Shown here: positions 18,270-26,751 of the stretch, piece after piece | Layout of the letters: each line of letters begins with the position of its first letter | Numbering within the stretch: position 1 is the first letter of the stretch | Source of the DNA: Flavobacterium frigidimaris | Lineage (GTDB): Bacteria > Bacteroidota > Bacteroidia > Flavobacteriales > Flavobacteriaceae | NCBI GenBank assembly: GCA_900129595.1 | Contig: FQWG01000001.1 | Location: 496,001-560,000, forward strand | Direction: 5' to 3' | DNA: 64,000 nt | Position numbers and translations under genes: made by a program | Notes under the pieces: model-generated | What the model was told of the DNA's origin: nothing | The model's database searches: none | The model's input: only the letters and a program-made list of their open reading frames with translations

Positions 18270-19286
18270 TTACAACGAATTTCTGTCAACAAGAATTGTT
18301 GGAATAATTTCCTGAATCTTTTTACGGTTCAGGACAAAATTAGCGGCTTTTTTTCCCATTTCAGAGAAATCAGTTGAGAATGTGGTAACGCCATCAAAGA
18401 TGATTTCTTTTACGATATCATCATTATGCGATATAAAGCCAATGTCTGAACCAATTTTAAGTCCTTTGACTTTAGAGTCTTTCAACATTTCCCAAAGCTC
18501 GAGATTGTGAATCGTAAAATATACTTTTCCTTTTTCCAGAGAACCGGATACATACTCTTCTTTGATAACTCCTTTGATATCATAATCCTTCATGAATCTT
18601 TTAAAAGAATTTAAGATTTCATCGGGTTCTGCAGACGATGGCTTGAAGAAGAAAATAATCTCATCGTACTTTTTAATTTTATCTTTAAGCTGCACAAAAG
18701 CATTGTAAGACGAATCTCCAAACTCTTGTGCAACATAATTATAATCTTCATCTGTTTCTATAAAACGGTCTACCAGCAACACTCTGTTGGTAGGCAATTG
18801 TTTTAAAACAGGCGGTGTTTTTTTACTCGGAATCGGAGCAATAACAAACATTCCGTATTTTCCCTTTATATTCTGAACAATACTCTCGAAAGTATCAAAA
18901 TTATTGTGATGGAAAAAGATATCCAATTGGATATTTTTCCCAAGACCTTTTCTGAAATTCTCGTAAAACGTTTCCTGAAAAATATCAAATGCAAATATCA
19001 GCAACGCCACTTTTAGTTCTTGTTTTACATCATTGGTCGCCACAAAATAACCCAGTCGGTTTTTTGATTCGATGATGCCTCTGTGAACAAGTTCCTTATA
19101 AGCTTTGGCAATTGTTTCTCTTGCAAAACCCAATTCGCTTATAAAAGTATTTACAGACGGAAGCAGATCTCCTTTTGTAACTACTTTTTCATCAATGGCG
19201 TTAATTATTCCCTGAACCAATTGTTCATGTTTAGAGAAGGAATTTATAGATTCAAGATTTTTTATCTGCTGAATAATTTGCTTCAT
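18270..19286 (-). CDS. GntR family regulator with LacI-type sugar-sensor domain
   Basis: Residues about 12-80 of this 338-residue protein form a GntR winged helix (KGDLLPSVNTFISELGFARETIAKAYKELVHRGIIESKNRLGYFV). Residues about 90-335 resemble periplasmic-binding-protein/LacI sensor domains (LLIFAFDIFQETFYENFRKG, GKYGMFVIAPIPS, VTTFSTDFSEMGKKAANFVL). Such two-domain proteins sense a cytoplasmic sugar and release operator DNA. The gene heads a two-gene unit with the symporter. Candidate operators with TAGTATA half-sites lie at its own promoter (19320-19337), at susC (16177-16193) and at the first glycosidase operon (25623-25639), which makes it the likely local regulator of the PUL. There is no HTCS or SusR-type regulator in the locus. 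Confidence 0.9.
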   Translation of the reverse strand: MKQIIQQIKNLESINSFSKHEQLVQGIINAIDEKVVTKGDLLPSVNTFISELGFARETIAKAYKELVHRGIIESKNRLGYFVATNDVKQELKVALLIFAFDIFQETFYENFRKGLGKNIQLDIFFHHNNFDTFESIVQNIKGKYGMFVIAPIPSKKTPPVLKQLPTNRVLLVDRFIETDEDYNYVAQEFGDSSYNAFVQLKDKIKKYDEIIFFFKPSSAEPDEILNSFKRFMKDYDIKGVIKEEYVSGSLEKGKVYFTIHNLELWEMLKDSKVKGLKIGSDIGFISHNDDIVKEIIFDGVTTFSTDFSEMGKKAANFVLNRKKIQEIIPTILVDRNSL

Positions 19287-19319
19287 AAACGTTTTTAATA
19301 GGTATTTATTTAGAAATGA

Positions 19320-19337
19320 TAGTACAAATATATACTA
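19320..19337 (-). promoter_or_regulatory. promoter of the GntR gene with overlapping inverted half-sites
   Basis: On the minus strand the -7-like box TATATTTG (19332-19325) is flanked by TAGTA and TACTA, and TAGTATA (19337-19331) overlaps it. This suggests autoregulation. No good -33 TTTG is visible at 19 bp. Confidence 0.55.
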
Positions 19338-19348
19338 ATGTTTGAGAT

Positions 19349-21553
19349 TTAGGCCTTTGTAATTTTTAAAACCACACTTGTATTAGAAGAATTCACATTT
19401 GGATTGATACCTACCTGCATTAAAAAATCACCTGAATAAGTGGCCGTTTCTACTACTGCCTTTTTATCCGGATACACATTTATTTCTTCTACTTTATAAT
19501 TTTGTCCGGCTTGTAATCCTTTTAATTTTATTGGTAAATGTGCTCCCGCTTCGTATCTTGAATTCACTGAATAACTAAAAACTACTGCTTCGTTACCATT
19601 TTTATTTACAAACATTACTGATGCAGCGTCATTACCCCATGGGTTTTGCAAACGGTATTGATCTCCCTGCCAAATCGTATTACTTAATGCTCCGTAGTTT
19701 TTTATCGCTTGCTGAGCAAAAGCCAAATCTTTTTCGTTCAGATCTTTTACTACAATATCAAAACCTAATCTTCCCATCATGGCAACATCCGTACGGTATT
19801 TTATTGGTTGTTTTCCCCAATCTGTTACGTGTGCCGCAATGGTCAGTGCCGGGTAAAAATACGAGTATTCCCATTGCATATAAACACGCTCTAAAGGATC
19901 TGTATTATCACTTGGCCAGAATTCAGTAAAGTATTTTAATGCCGCATAATCTACTCTTCCTCCGCCTCCTGAACAAAGCATCATAGGTACTTTAGGATAT
20001 TTTACACGAATACGCTCTAAAACTTTATACAATCCGTTTACATAATCAGTATAAAAATTATTTTGTTTATCTTTTAAATGGCTTGAATATGCATTGTAGA
20101 TCACCGCATTACAATCCCATTTGATATACGCCAATTCCGGATTTTCTGTAAAAAGATTGTCTACCACTCCGTAAACAAAATCCTGAACTTTTGGGTTTGA
20201 TAAATCCAACACCAATTGGTTACGGAAATAATGCTCCGCTCTACCCGGTTGTTTCACAATCCATTCCGGATGTTTTTTATACAAATCACTGGCCGGATTT
20301 ACCATTTCAGGCTCAATCCAGATTCCGAATTTTACCTGATTGTCTTTGGCTGTTTGCACCAATGTTCCAATTCCGTTTGGTAATTTCTTTTTGTTCACGT
20401 CCCAATCTCCAAGAGCCGCGTCATCATTGTTACGAGGATGAGTGTTTCCGAACCATCCATCGTCTAATAAAAACATATCAACGCCCAGCTTTTTACTGTC
20501 GGCGATCAGTACTTTTAGTTTATTTTCATCAAAATCAAAATAAGTAGCTTCCCAGTTGTTTAGCAATGTCATACGACTTCCTTTACCGTCTAATATTTTG
20601 TAATTTCTGGACCAGTCGTGTAGATTACGGCTTGCGTTTCCTTTTCCTTTAGATGATAAGGTGTACCAAAATTTAGGCGTTGTAAATACGGTGTTTTTTG
20701 CCAGTGAATAAGCTGCTGCTGCATTGTTAATTCCTGAAATAACACGAAGATTATTCAACGGATCCAATTCTAGATCTGTACGAAAATTTCCTGACCATTC
20801 TAAACCTGCAAACAACACTTTTCCTTCGTCTTCTGTAGCTGGTTTGTCTAAAGAAACCATAAATACAGAGGGTTGAAATAAGTTGGCACGAGATCCTAAT
20901 TTTGTATCCAAAACTTTAATTCCGTGAGTCAATTTTGTTTCTTCAGGCTGCATTTCTTTTGCCCAGTCTCCATGATATTGGTTCAGATAAAAATTATTAT
21001 ATCCTTTAAGATACAAATTCGCCGATGCATACTTGTTTAAAGTAATATTTCCTTTTTCAGCGTGTTTAATCGTTGTCCACTGCTCGATAACATCAGTATC
21101 GTAGTACGACTGAATAAACAAATGCACCTCAACAGGATATACGTTATCTTTGAGTGTAATTTCTGTTTGAGAAACTCCTGTACTTACCGTTGTCGTTTTA
21201 TGATCTACATATAATAAATCCAGTGAAGTATTTCCGTCAGCATGCGTTACAGCAATCGCAGGTTCTAATAGGTTTTTAGAACCGGATGGCGTATATGCTG
21301 CATTATAAATTCCAGAATAATCAGTTCCCTGTTTGAACTGAGCTTGTATTTTTACGTAATCAAAATCATTTGCCAGTTTTTCTCCCAGATAAATCGTGTT
21401 GACTTCTTTTCCCGGAGTTACCTGCAAAACAAGCGCATTACTTTTTGTTTTTACTGAGATAATTTGCTGCGCCGATACGGGACTGCAATAACTCGCCAGC
21501 ATAAAAAATGCTATCCCAAAAGATTGCCTTAAGTTGGTAATGTGTTTTTTCAT
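19349..21553 (-). CDS. GH36 family alpha-galactosidase
   Basis: This 734-residue exported enzyme has a signal peptide of about 28 residues (ending PVSAQ) and GH36 architecture: N-terminal beta-supersandwich, TIM barrel, C-terminal beta-domain. Diagnostic motifs are FLLDDGWFGNTHPRNND, FGIWIEPEMVNP, the nucleophile Asp480 in IKWDCN, CSGGGGRVDY, and the acid/base Asp549 in WPSDNTDP. The positions agree with those of characterised GH36 enzymes. It removes terminal alpha-1,6-galactose from galactomannan, galactoglucomannan or raffinose-type oligosaccharides by a retaining mechanism. It is the third gene of the first PUL operon, 18 bp behind the esterase gene, and its stop lies close to the GntR promoter. 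Confidence 0.95.
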   Translation of the reverse strand: MKKHITNLRQSFGIAFFMLASYCSPVSAQQIISVKTKSNALVLQVTPGKEVNTIYLGEKLANDFDYVKIQAQFKQGTDYSGIYNAAYTPSGSKNLLEPAIAVTHADGNTSLDLLYVDHKTTTVSTGVSQTEITLKDNVYPVEVHLFIQSYYDTDVIEQWTTIKHAEKGNITLNKYASANLYLKGYNNFYLNQYHGDWAKEMQPEETKLTHGIKVLDTKLGSRANLFQPSVFMVSLDKPATEDEGKVLFAGLEWSGNFRTDLELDPLNNLRVISGINNAAAAYSLAKNTVFTTPKFWYTLSSKGKGNASRNLHDWSRNYKILDGKGSRMTLLNNWEATYFDFDENKLKVLIADSKKLGVDMFLLDDGWFGNTHPRNNDDAALGDWDVNKKKLPNGIGTLVQTAKDNQVKFGIWIEPEMVNPASDLYKKHPEWIVKQPGRAEHYFRNQLVLDLSNPKVQDFVYGVVDNLFTENPELAYIKWDCNAVIYNAYSSHLKDKQNNFYTDYVNGLYKVLERIRVKYPKVPMMLCSGGGGRVDYAALKYFTEFWPSDNTDPLERVYMQWEYSYFYPALTIAAHVTDWGKQPIKYRTDVAMMGRLGFDIVVKDLNEKDLAFAQQAIKNYGALSNTIWQGDQYRLQNPWGNDAASVMFVNKNGNEAVVFSYSVNSRYEAGAHLPIKLKGLQAGQNYKVEEINVYPDKKAVVETATYSGDFLMQVGINPNVNSSNTSVVLKITKA

Positions 21554-21571
21554 TTTTATTATATTTTATTT

Positions 21572-23542
21572 TTATTTCTTTTCTTGTGTTATTCCTTTCC
21601 AGTCATCTGTCCTAAAAGAGGATGCGGGTAATCCTGATCCATTCGTTAAATTCCCAATTGGATTATCAGCCCAATTGTATCGAACTGCCACGGGATTTGG
21701 TACTTCTTGTGAATATACTTCGACTTTGCCGTTGACTATTTTTGCTTCTGCCCAATAAAACTTTTGATCTGATCCTGCAATCGAAAATCCTTTCAGGCGG
21801 TCATCTCTGGCTTTTATATTTTCATTAAAATCAAAATCTAACGTAACCACATTCGCTTTTATAACGCATGCTTTATAAAGCGGTCCCGAATAATCAATTT
21901 TGGTGTTGTATACTTTTGCCAAAGCGATATTTGCCAAACGCGCTCCAACATCCTGTTTGTTTTTTGGGTGAATGTCTTCTCCATTCCCGATATCAGTTGT
22001 CACCGCCATTCCGGTATTGGATACTTTCAAAGTTTTGAATTGTGCTTCTCTCAGCTCTGCCCAATCTGAATCTCCCGGTTCTTGTTTTTGTTGCCTGTAA
22101 TTCGCCAGTTGAACAAAGAAAAAAGGCAGATTTTGATCTTTAAACTGAGCTCTCCAATCATTGATCAACAACGGAAATAATTTTTGATACTGATAGGCTC
22201 TTTCGGCATTGCTTTCTCCCTGGTACCAGATGACTCCTTTTATCTTATAATCTGTCAGAGGGGCAATCATAGCATTGTATATCGCGCTTGGTCTGTTTTG
22301 GCCCTGAGCCAGGTACGGTTTTGCCGGCAAATCTTTTAAGTCTGCACCAATAGTATATTTCCAGTCTCCGTTTAATAAAACCGTTTCCTTTGATGATTTT
22401 AATGAGAAGTTTTCATCTCCGTAAACTCCCCCGTTTCCTGCTCCGTCAAAAACTCTTATTGTTATAATGTTCTCACCTTTTTTCAGGAACTTCGCCGGAA
22501 TAGTATAATGACGTTTTACATTATACCCTTTCGTTTCTCCAATATAATTTCCGTTTACCCAAATCATATCGTCATCATCTGCCAAATAACTTAGGGTAAA
22601 GTCCGTATTGTTTGCAGCAATATTTACTTTTTTTCGAAACCAGACTACACCATCAAAATTGGGTAATCCTTTGTTTTCAAAATAGACTGGCAAAGACATG
22701 GTTTTCCAGGAACTATCATCAAAATTGGGTGTTGCCCAAATTATTTTTCCTGTCTCGAATCCTTTATCGGAACCTCTCAATTTCATTTCCCAATCGGCCA
22801 TATCGGCATTATACTTTTTCAATAAAGCCTCCTGATCAACCTCTGATTTCATCGCCTGAATTTCGGCATCAAAATCATGAATAGTCGTTAACGCTCCGGA
22901 ACTTGTCCAGGCCTCGATTAGTGTTCCTCCCCAGGAAGAATGAATTAACCCAATCGGGATCTTTTTTTCTTTGTAAATCTTTCTCGCAAAAAAATACGCT
23001 GTTGCGCTAAAATCGGCTACGGTTTCAGGACTGCAAACATTCCATCCGTCGTGTTGTACTTTTAGTGTATGTAACGGTAAAGTACTTTCTATATGTTCTG
23101 CCTGTAATAATCGTATCTGAGGATAATTGGCGTTTGCAATTTCTTCTTTATAATGATCTATTTTTCCCCAACCATCCAATGGCATTTCCATATTGCTTTG
23201 TCCGGAACACAACCAAACTTCGCCAATCAAAATATTATTGAGCGTTTTAATGGATCCGTCATTTATAGTAATGCTATAAGGACCGCCATAAATTGGGGTC
23301 TTAAGAACGACCTTCCATTTACCATTTACTACTTTTTCTGTATAGTTTTTTTTATCCCAAGAAGTTGTAATCGTTACCGATTTACCATCACTTTCTCCCC
23401 AAAACGGAACGGCACTTTTTTGCTGTAAAACCATATTATCGGTAAAAAAAGAGGGCAGTACAACCGCAGCATTACTGGTATTGAATGCGCTGATAAAGAG
23501 CGTCAATACTACTATGACATTTTTAAAGAGATGCTTTTTCAT
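21572..23542 (-). CDS. sialate O-acetylesterase-like SGNH carbohydrate esterase
   Basis: This 656-residue protein has a signal peptide (1-26, ending SNAA). The SASA/SGNH catalytic motif is WLCSGQSNMEMPL with Ser116. The C-terminal catalytic dyad is DIHPKNKQDVG (Asp523, His525), and GVIWYQGESNAERAYQY is the conserved block near 420. Between about residues 270 and 390 a GH2-type sugar-binding jelly roll is inserted (FDGVVWFRKKVNI, DDDMIWVNGNYIG), a layout found in many PUL esterases. The likely role is removal of O-acetyl groups from the target polysaccharide so that the flanking galactosidases can act; activity on sialic acid is not implied. It lies in a tight operon, 9 bp behind the upstream gene. 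Confidence 0.92.
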   Translation of the reverse strand: MKKHLFKNVIVVLTLFISAFNTSNAAVVLPSFFTDNMVLQQKSAVPFWGESDGKSVTITTSWDKKNYTEKVVNGKWKVVLKTPIYGGPYSITINDGSIKTLNNILIGEVWLCSGQSNMEMPLDGWGKIDHYKEEIANANYPQIRLLQAEHIESTLPLHTLKVQHDGWNVCSPETVADFSATAYFFARKIYKEKKIPIGLIHSSWGGTLIEAWTSSGALTTIHDFDAEIQAMKSEVDQEALLKKYNADMADWEMKLRGSDKGFETGKIIWATPNFDDSSWKTMSLPVYFENKGLPNFDGVVWFRKKVNIAANNTDFTLSYLADDDDMIWVNGNYIGETKGYNVKRHYTIPAKFLKKGENIITIRVFDGAGNGGVYGDENFSLKSSKETVLLNGDWKYTIGADLKDLPAKPYLAQGQNRPSAIYNAMIAPLTDYKIKGVIWYQGESNAERAYQYQKLFPLLINDWRAQFKDQNLPFFFVQLANYRQQKQEPGDSDWAELREAQFKTLKVSNTGMAVTTDIGNGEDIHPKNKQDVGARLANIALAKVYNTKIDYSGPLYKACVIKANVVTLDFDFNENIKARDDRLKGFSIAGSDQKFYWAEAKIVNGKVEVYSQEVPNPVAVRYNWADNPIGNLTNGSGLPASSFRTDDWKGITQEKK

Positions 23543-23551
23543 GTCAATTCT

Positions 23552-25603
23552 TTAACGGTTTACTATTTTGAATAGACAAGCATCTTTGGCACCCAAATTT
23601 AGATTAATCGTATTGTTTTTTACTTCAACATTTTCTGAGGTAAAAACATCGTGAAGTTTATAATTCCCGTTTTTAACGCCTAATCTCTCTAATGGAATTG
23701 CATAATTTTTGCTTGTATTTCCGTAATTCAAAATACTGATATACCAGTCATTGCCTATTTTTTGCTCGAAAATTTCTGTAGTTAATTTTCCTGTATTTCC
23801 TTCTACCGGACGGAATGCCACACCGTTTTCAACAATTTTAAGCATTTCTTTATTCTGAAGCCATTCTTTTGCACGTTTGCTCCAGATTCCGTCTTTGCTA
23901 TAATCATCACCCGTAATAAGTGTACCTGTAATAACTGACGAAATAAGTCTTGCGCGGTTCTCCCCTTCTGTAACATCTGCAAAAACCACATGATCTGCAT
24001 CGATATAATCGTATGAATACGTCTGCCACCAACCATAATTTACACTATTTAAGGTATATTCTGTCTGCTCGATTGTTTTCCAGGCATCACAGGCAATTCG
24101 ACGAATGTGAGCGTAACGTGATGTTGCCATATTTGGAGAAATTGCCGCATAAATAAGCATTTGACCGTCCAGTGCATTTACCAAATGTTCCATACCTACT
24201 TTATAAGCCTGCATTCCTGTTGTTACATTTTTATCATAAAACGAAGTCGATTCCGCAGCTGCGTGACCTAAAAAGTCGATTTTAATCATTTTAAAACCAC
24301 ATTCTTTAAGTTTACTGATCACATAATCAACACGTTTTAGTGTTCCGGGATGTGTAGGATCGATGGCACGCGCACCATCAAAATCAAAATAAGTATTGCC
24401 GGTTTTCGTCCACATTTCGCCAAACGTATAGTTACTTCCTTCGGCTTTACGGTTTGGGCCATCTTTCCAGCCCCAATCTGTAAACGGTGCCCAGTAGGCT
24501 CCCGGTTCTAAACCTTTCTTTTTGCAATAATCAGCGAATTCTTTAAGTTTACTGAAATCTCCTGTAAAACCGCCTTTTACCATGTTGTCCCAAAACGAAT
24601 CAAGATCGATATAAGCGGTATTGCCAACCCGAAATTCCGGAACCGAATTAGCAAAGAAATCAGCCACTTTAGTCGTATTCTCAAAATTGATTTTCTCCAT
24701 CAAAACGCCCCAACTGTTCCAGCCTACCGGAGTTGGTTTGTCCCATGCAAAAACATACGGTTTCTCTACAATACGATTGGTTTTGGCATATTGTTCCATA
24801 CCATTACGCCAATCTGAGTAATAACCCACAAAGAATTTTGGTGAGACTACTTTATCGCCTTTTACAATACCATGTGCAATACTGTCACGTGTATTCTCTT
24901 TTTCTGAATATCCTGCCCAGACCGAAAATGAAGGCTGTTTGTTTTGATTGATTGTTTTTACGGCACTTTTCCAAACGGTATGTTCCAGAGAACCTACAAT
25001 AAAACCGTTACGGGATGCATTATTGAATATGATGCCAACTTCGGCACTTGTATTATGCGAAATAGTATCTAGTTTTTTAGAGTTGTAACTTATAAAAGCA
25101 TCGTTATCATAAGGAACAAAAACTGTTTGCAGGTTTTCTATTTTATCAAAAACAATTTTCCCTAAATCCAAAGGCGCAATATAATGGGTAGCTATTTGCT
25201 GTCCGTTGCCTGAAATTTCTAATTGAGTGATAAAATAATCCTGACTGTTATACGTATAAAAACTTTGGATCAATGTAGCCTTATTTTTCTCTTTATAAGT
25301 AAGCGTATATTTTAAACCTTTACCTAAATCATCGCTGATCACCTCTTTTGCAAAAACGGCGTCCGGATAATCGTTTACACCAATTGTTTTACCATTGATG
25401 ATAACCGAAGCTTTTGCGCCGCTAAAAATAACTTTACCGGATTGACTTACGGCAATTGTTTTTTGTTTTGCATCATAAGTTATAACACCACTTTTGCCAA
25501 AAGTCATCTTGATGTTCTTTTGTGCTAATGCCGAATTGCAAAAAAATGCCATCAGCAAAATGGACAAAAACAGGTTTTTAAGTAGGAAAGGATACTGTTT
25601 CAT
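23552..25603 (-). CDS. clan GH-D alpha-galactosidase-like glycosidase (GH27/GH36-like)
   Basis: This is a 683-residue exported enzyme (signal peptide about 1-27, ending ALAQ). An N-terminal beta-rich domain of about 280 residues precedes a TIM barrel that opens with PTPVGWNSWG (about 293-302), as in GH27. Asp443 in MIKIDFLGH is the probable nucleophile and Asp506 in IACDAW the probable acid/base. The C-terminus is a beta-sandwich (DWYISILNYGNTSKNYAIPL). The length is nearer GH36 than classical GH27, so I assign it only to the clan; alpha-galactosidase is most likely, with alpha-N-acetylgalactosaminidase or beta-L-arabinopyranosidase possible. It is the first gene of the operon and has the TAGTATA operator 20 bp before its start codon. 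Confidence 0.85.
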   Translation of the reverse strand: MKQYPFLLKNLFLSILLMAFFCNSALAQKNIKMTFGKSGVITYDAKQKTIAVSQSGKVIFSGAKASVIINGKTIGVNDYPDAVFAKEVISDDLGKGLKYTLTYKEKNKATLIQSFYTYNSQDYFITQLEISGNGQQIATHYIAPLDLGKIVFDKIENLQTVFVPYDNDAFISYNSKKLDTISHNTSAEVGIIFNNASRNGFIVGSLEHTVWKSAVKTINQNKQPSFSVWAGYSEKENTRDSIAHGIVKGDKVVSPKFFVGYYSDWRNGMEQYAKTNRIVEKPYVFAWDKPTPVGWNSWGVLMEKINFENTTKVADFFANSVPEFRVGNTAYIDLDSFWDNMVKGGFTGDFSKLKEFADYCKKKGLEPGAYWAPFTDWGWKDGPNRKAEGSNYTFGEMWTKTGNTYFDFDGARAIDPTHPGTLKRVDYVISKLKECGFKMIKIDFLGHAAAESTSFYDKNVTTGMQAYKVGMEHLVNALDGQMLIYAAISPNMATSRYAHIRRIACDAWKTIEQTEYTLNSVNYGWWQTYSYDYIDADHVVFADVTEGENRARLISSVITGTLITGDDYSKDGIWSKRAKEWLQNKEMLKIVENGVAFRPVEGNTGKLTTEIFEQKIGNDWYISILNYGNTSKNYAIPLERLGVKNGNYKLHDVFTSENVEVKNNTINLNLGAKDACLFKIVNR

Positions 25604-25622
25604 TAAATAATTTTTAGATTAT

Positions 25623-25655
25623 TATACTATTCTATACTACAATGATACAAATTAA
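25623..25655 (-). promoter_or_regulatory. TAGTATA operator at the first glycosidase operon
   Basis: On the minus strand a -7-like TTAATTTG (25655-25648) is followed after 8 bases by TAGTATAGAATAGTATA (25639-25623), two TAGTATA units 10 bp apart. Operator length (17 bp), half-site phase and distance to the -7 box equal those of the susC promoter. Confidence 0.7.
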
Positions 25656-25693
25656 AATTAATTTACCAATAATTAAAAGTTTTTTTTTCAACA

Positions 25694-25913
25694 TATAAGT
25701 AATTTAAGTTCATATTAAAGTGGTCCTTATACTTTCTACTTACCTTAAAATCAATTAATAATTATCATAAATATAAGTTTCTATTGTTTAAAATAAATAT
25801 CGCCGTTACGTTCACTTATATGACTTATAAATTCCCCAAAAAACACTAAGCTTATATAACTTATATGGTTTAATAAACACGCGCAGCAGCACTAAACTTA
25901 ATTATAACTTATA
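25694..25913. promoter_or_regulatory. cluster of phased ACTTATA/TATAAGT heptamers
   Basis: The AT-rich gap of about 480 bp between the divergent glycosidase operon and the sigma-factor gene contains paired heptamers exactly 9 bp apart: 25694/25703 (TATAAGT, TTTAAGT), 25814/25823 (ACTTATA twice) and 25850/25859 (GCTTATA, ACTTATA). Single copies lie at 25772 and 25907. They look like tandem binding sites of an unidentified regulator. Confidence 0.45.
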
Positions 25914-26004
25914 AAATAAACACATTTTTTACACTTATTCTGAATAATATTTTTTGAAACTATCATTATTTGAATTTTATTTAGAATTAATATAAATAAA
26001 CTTT

Positions 26005-26012
26005 TATATTTG
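26005..26012 (+). promoter_or_regulatory. candidate -7 box of the sigma-factor operon
   Basis: TATATTTG matches the Bacteroidota TAnnTTTG consensus 73 bp before the start codon. A TTTG at the ideal 19-bp distance is missing (the nearest is at 25969-25972), so the promoter would be weak or activator-dependent. Confidence 0.4.
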
Positions 26013-26084
26013 CCGCTTTCTGTGCAAAAAAGGTCTTTTTGATAAATTACCTATATTGCTTTCTAAAAAAGTGATCCTTTTATA

Positions 26085-26684
26085 ATGAACAATACTACCA
26101 GTTTCGAACTACATCTTTTTGAATCTTTCAAAGAAGGAGACGAAACTGCTTTCACTTATTTTTACGACAAATACTTTCGCAGAATTACTGCTTTTAGCAT
26201 TCAGTTTATTTATGATAAAGACGAAGCCGAGAATCTGGCTCAGGAAGCTTTCCTGCATTTATGGCAAAACCGCGACACTGTTGAATCGATAAATGGGATC
26301 CAGTCTTTTTTATACACGTATGCCAAATCGAAATGCCTGAACATGATTCGGCACAATAAAGTGAAGGATAAATTTAAGAGCGAAGTTTTGAATCAGAAAG
26401 AAAGAGAACTGGATATCGAAATCTTAAACTCGGTTCAGTTTGATACTTTAGAATTAACCGAATTAGAGCGTTTAATTCAGGAATGCATAAGTGAACTTCC
26501 GCCCAAAACGCGTGAAGTTTTTATAAAAAAACGCTTCGAGGATAAAAAAAATGCAGAAATAGCAGAAGAAATGCAAGTGACCTTAAAAGCGGTTGAAGCC
26601 CACATGACAAAGGCTTTGAAGATTTTAAAGACTAGATTATCGGACTATCTGTTCTTGATTTTTATCCTTATTTGTAATAATTAA
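26085..26684 (+). CDS. ECF-type RNA polymerase sigma factor
   Basis: This 199-residue protein has sigma region 2 (FTYFYDKYFRRITAFSIQFI and DEAENLAQEAFLHLWQNR, about 22-75) and region 4 (LPPKTREVFIKKRFEDKKNAEIAEEM with helix-turn-helix, about 138-185). A hydrophobic C-terminal tail (YLFLIFILICNN) is unusual. With the FecR gene 67 bp downstream and an STN-bearing SusC next, it forms a cell-surface signalling cascade: ligand binding at the transporter releases this sigma factor to transcribe the transport genes. It belongs to the ECF group typical of Bacteroidota Sus-like loci. Confidence 0.93.
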   Translation: MNNTTSFELHLFESFKEGDETAFTYFYDKYFRRITAFSIQFIYDKDEAENLAQEAFLHLWQNRDTVESINGIQSFLYTYAKSKCLNMIRHNKVKDKFKSEVLNQKERELDIEILNSVQFDTLELTELERLIQECISELPPKTREVFIKKRFEDKKNAEIAEEMQVTLKAVEAHMTKALKILKTRLSDYLFLIFILICNN

Positions 26685-26751
26685 AAATAATAGGTAGGGT
26701 ATTTTGATTCTGAAGTGTACTTACTGTAACGAGAAGTTTAAAAACTTAAAT

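Noticed and set aside
19083..19298. Plus-strand open frame within the GntR gene
   Set aside because: It is antisense to the conserved winged-helix coding region and matches no family.
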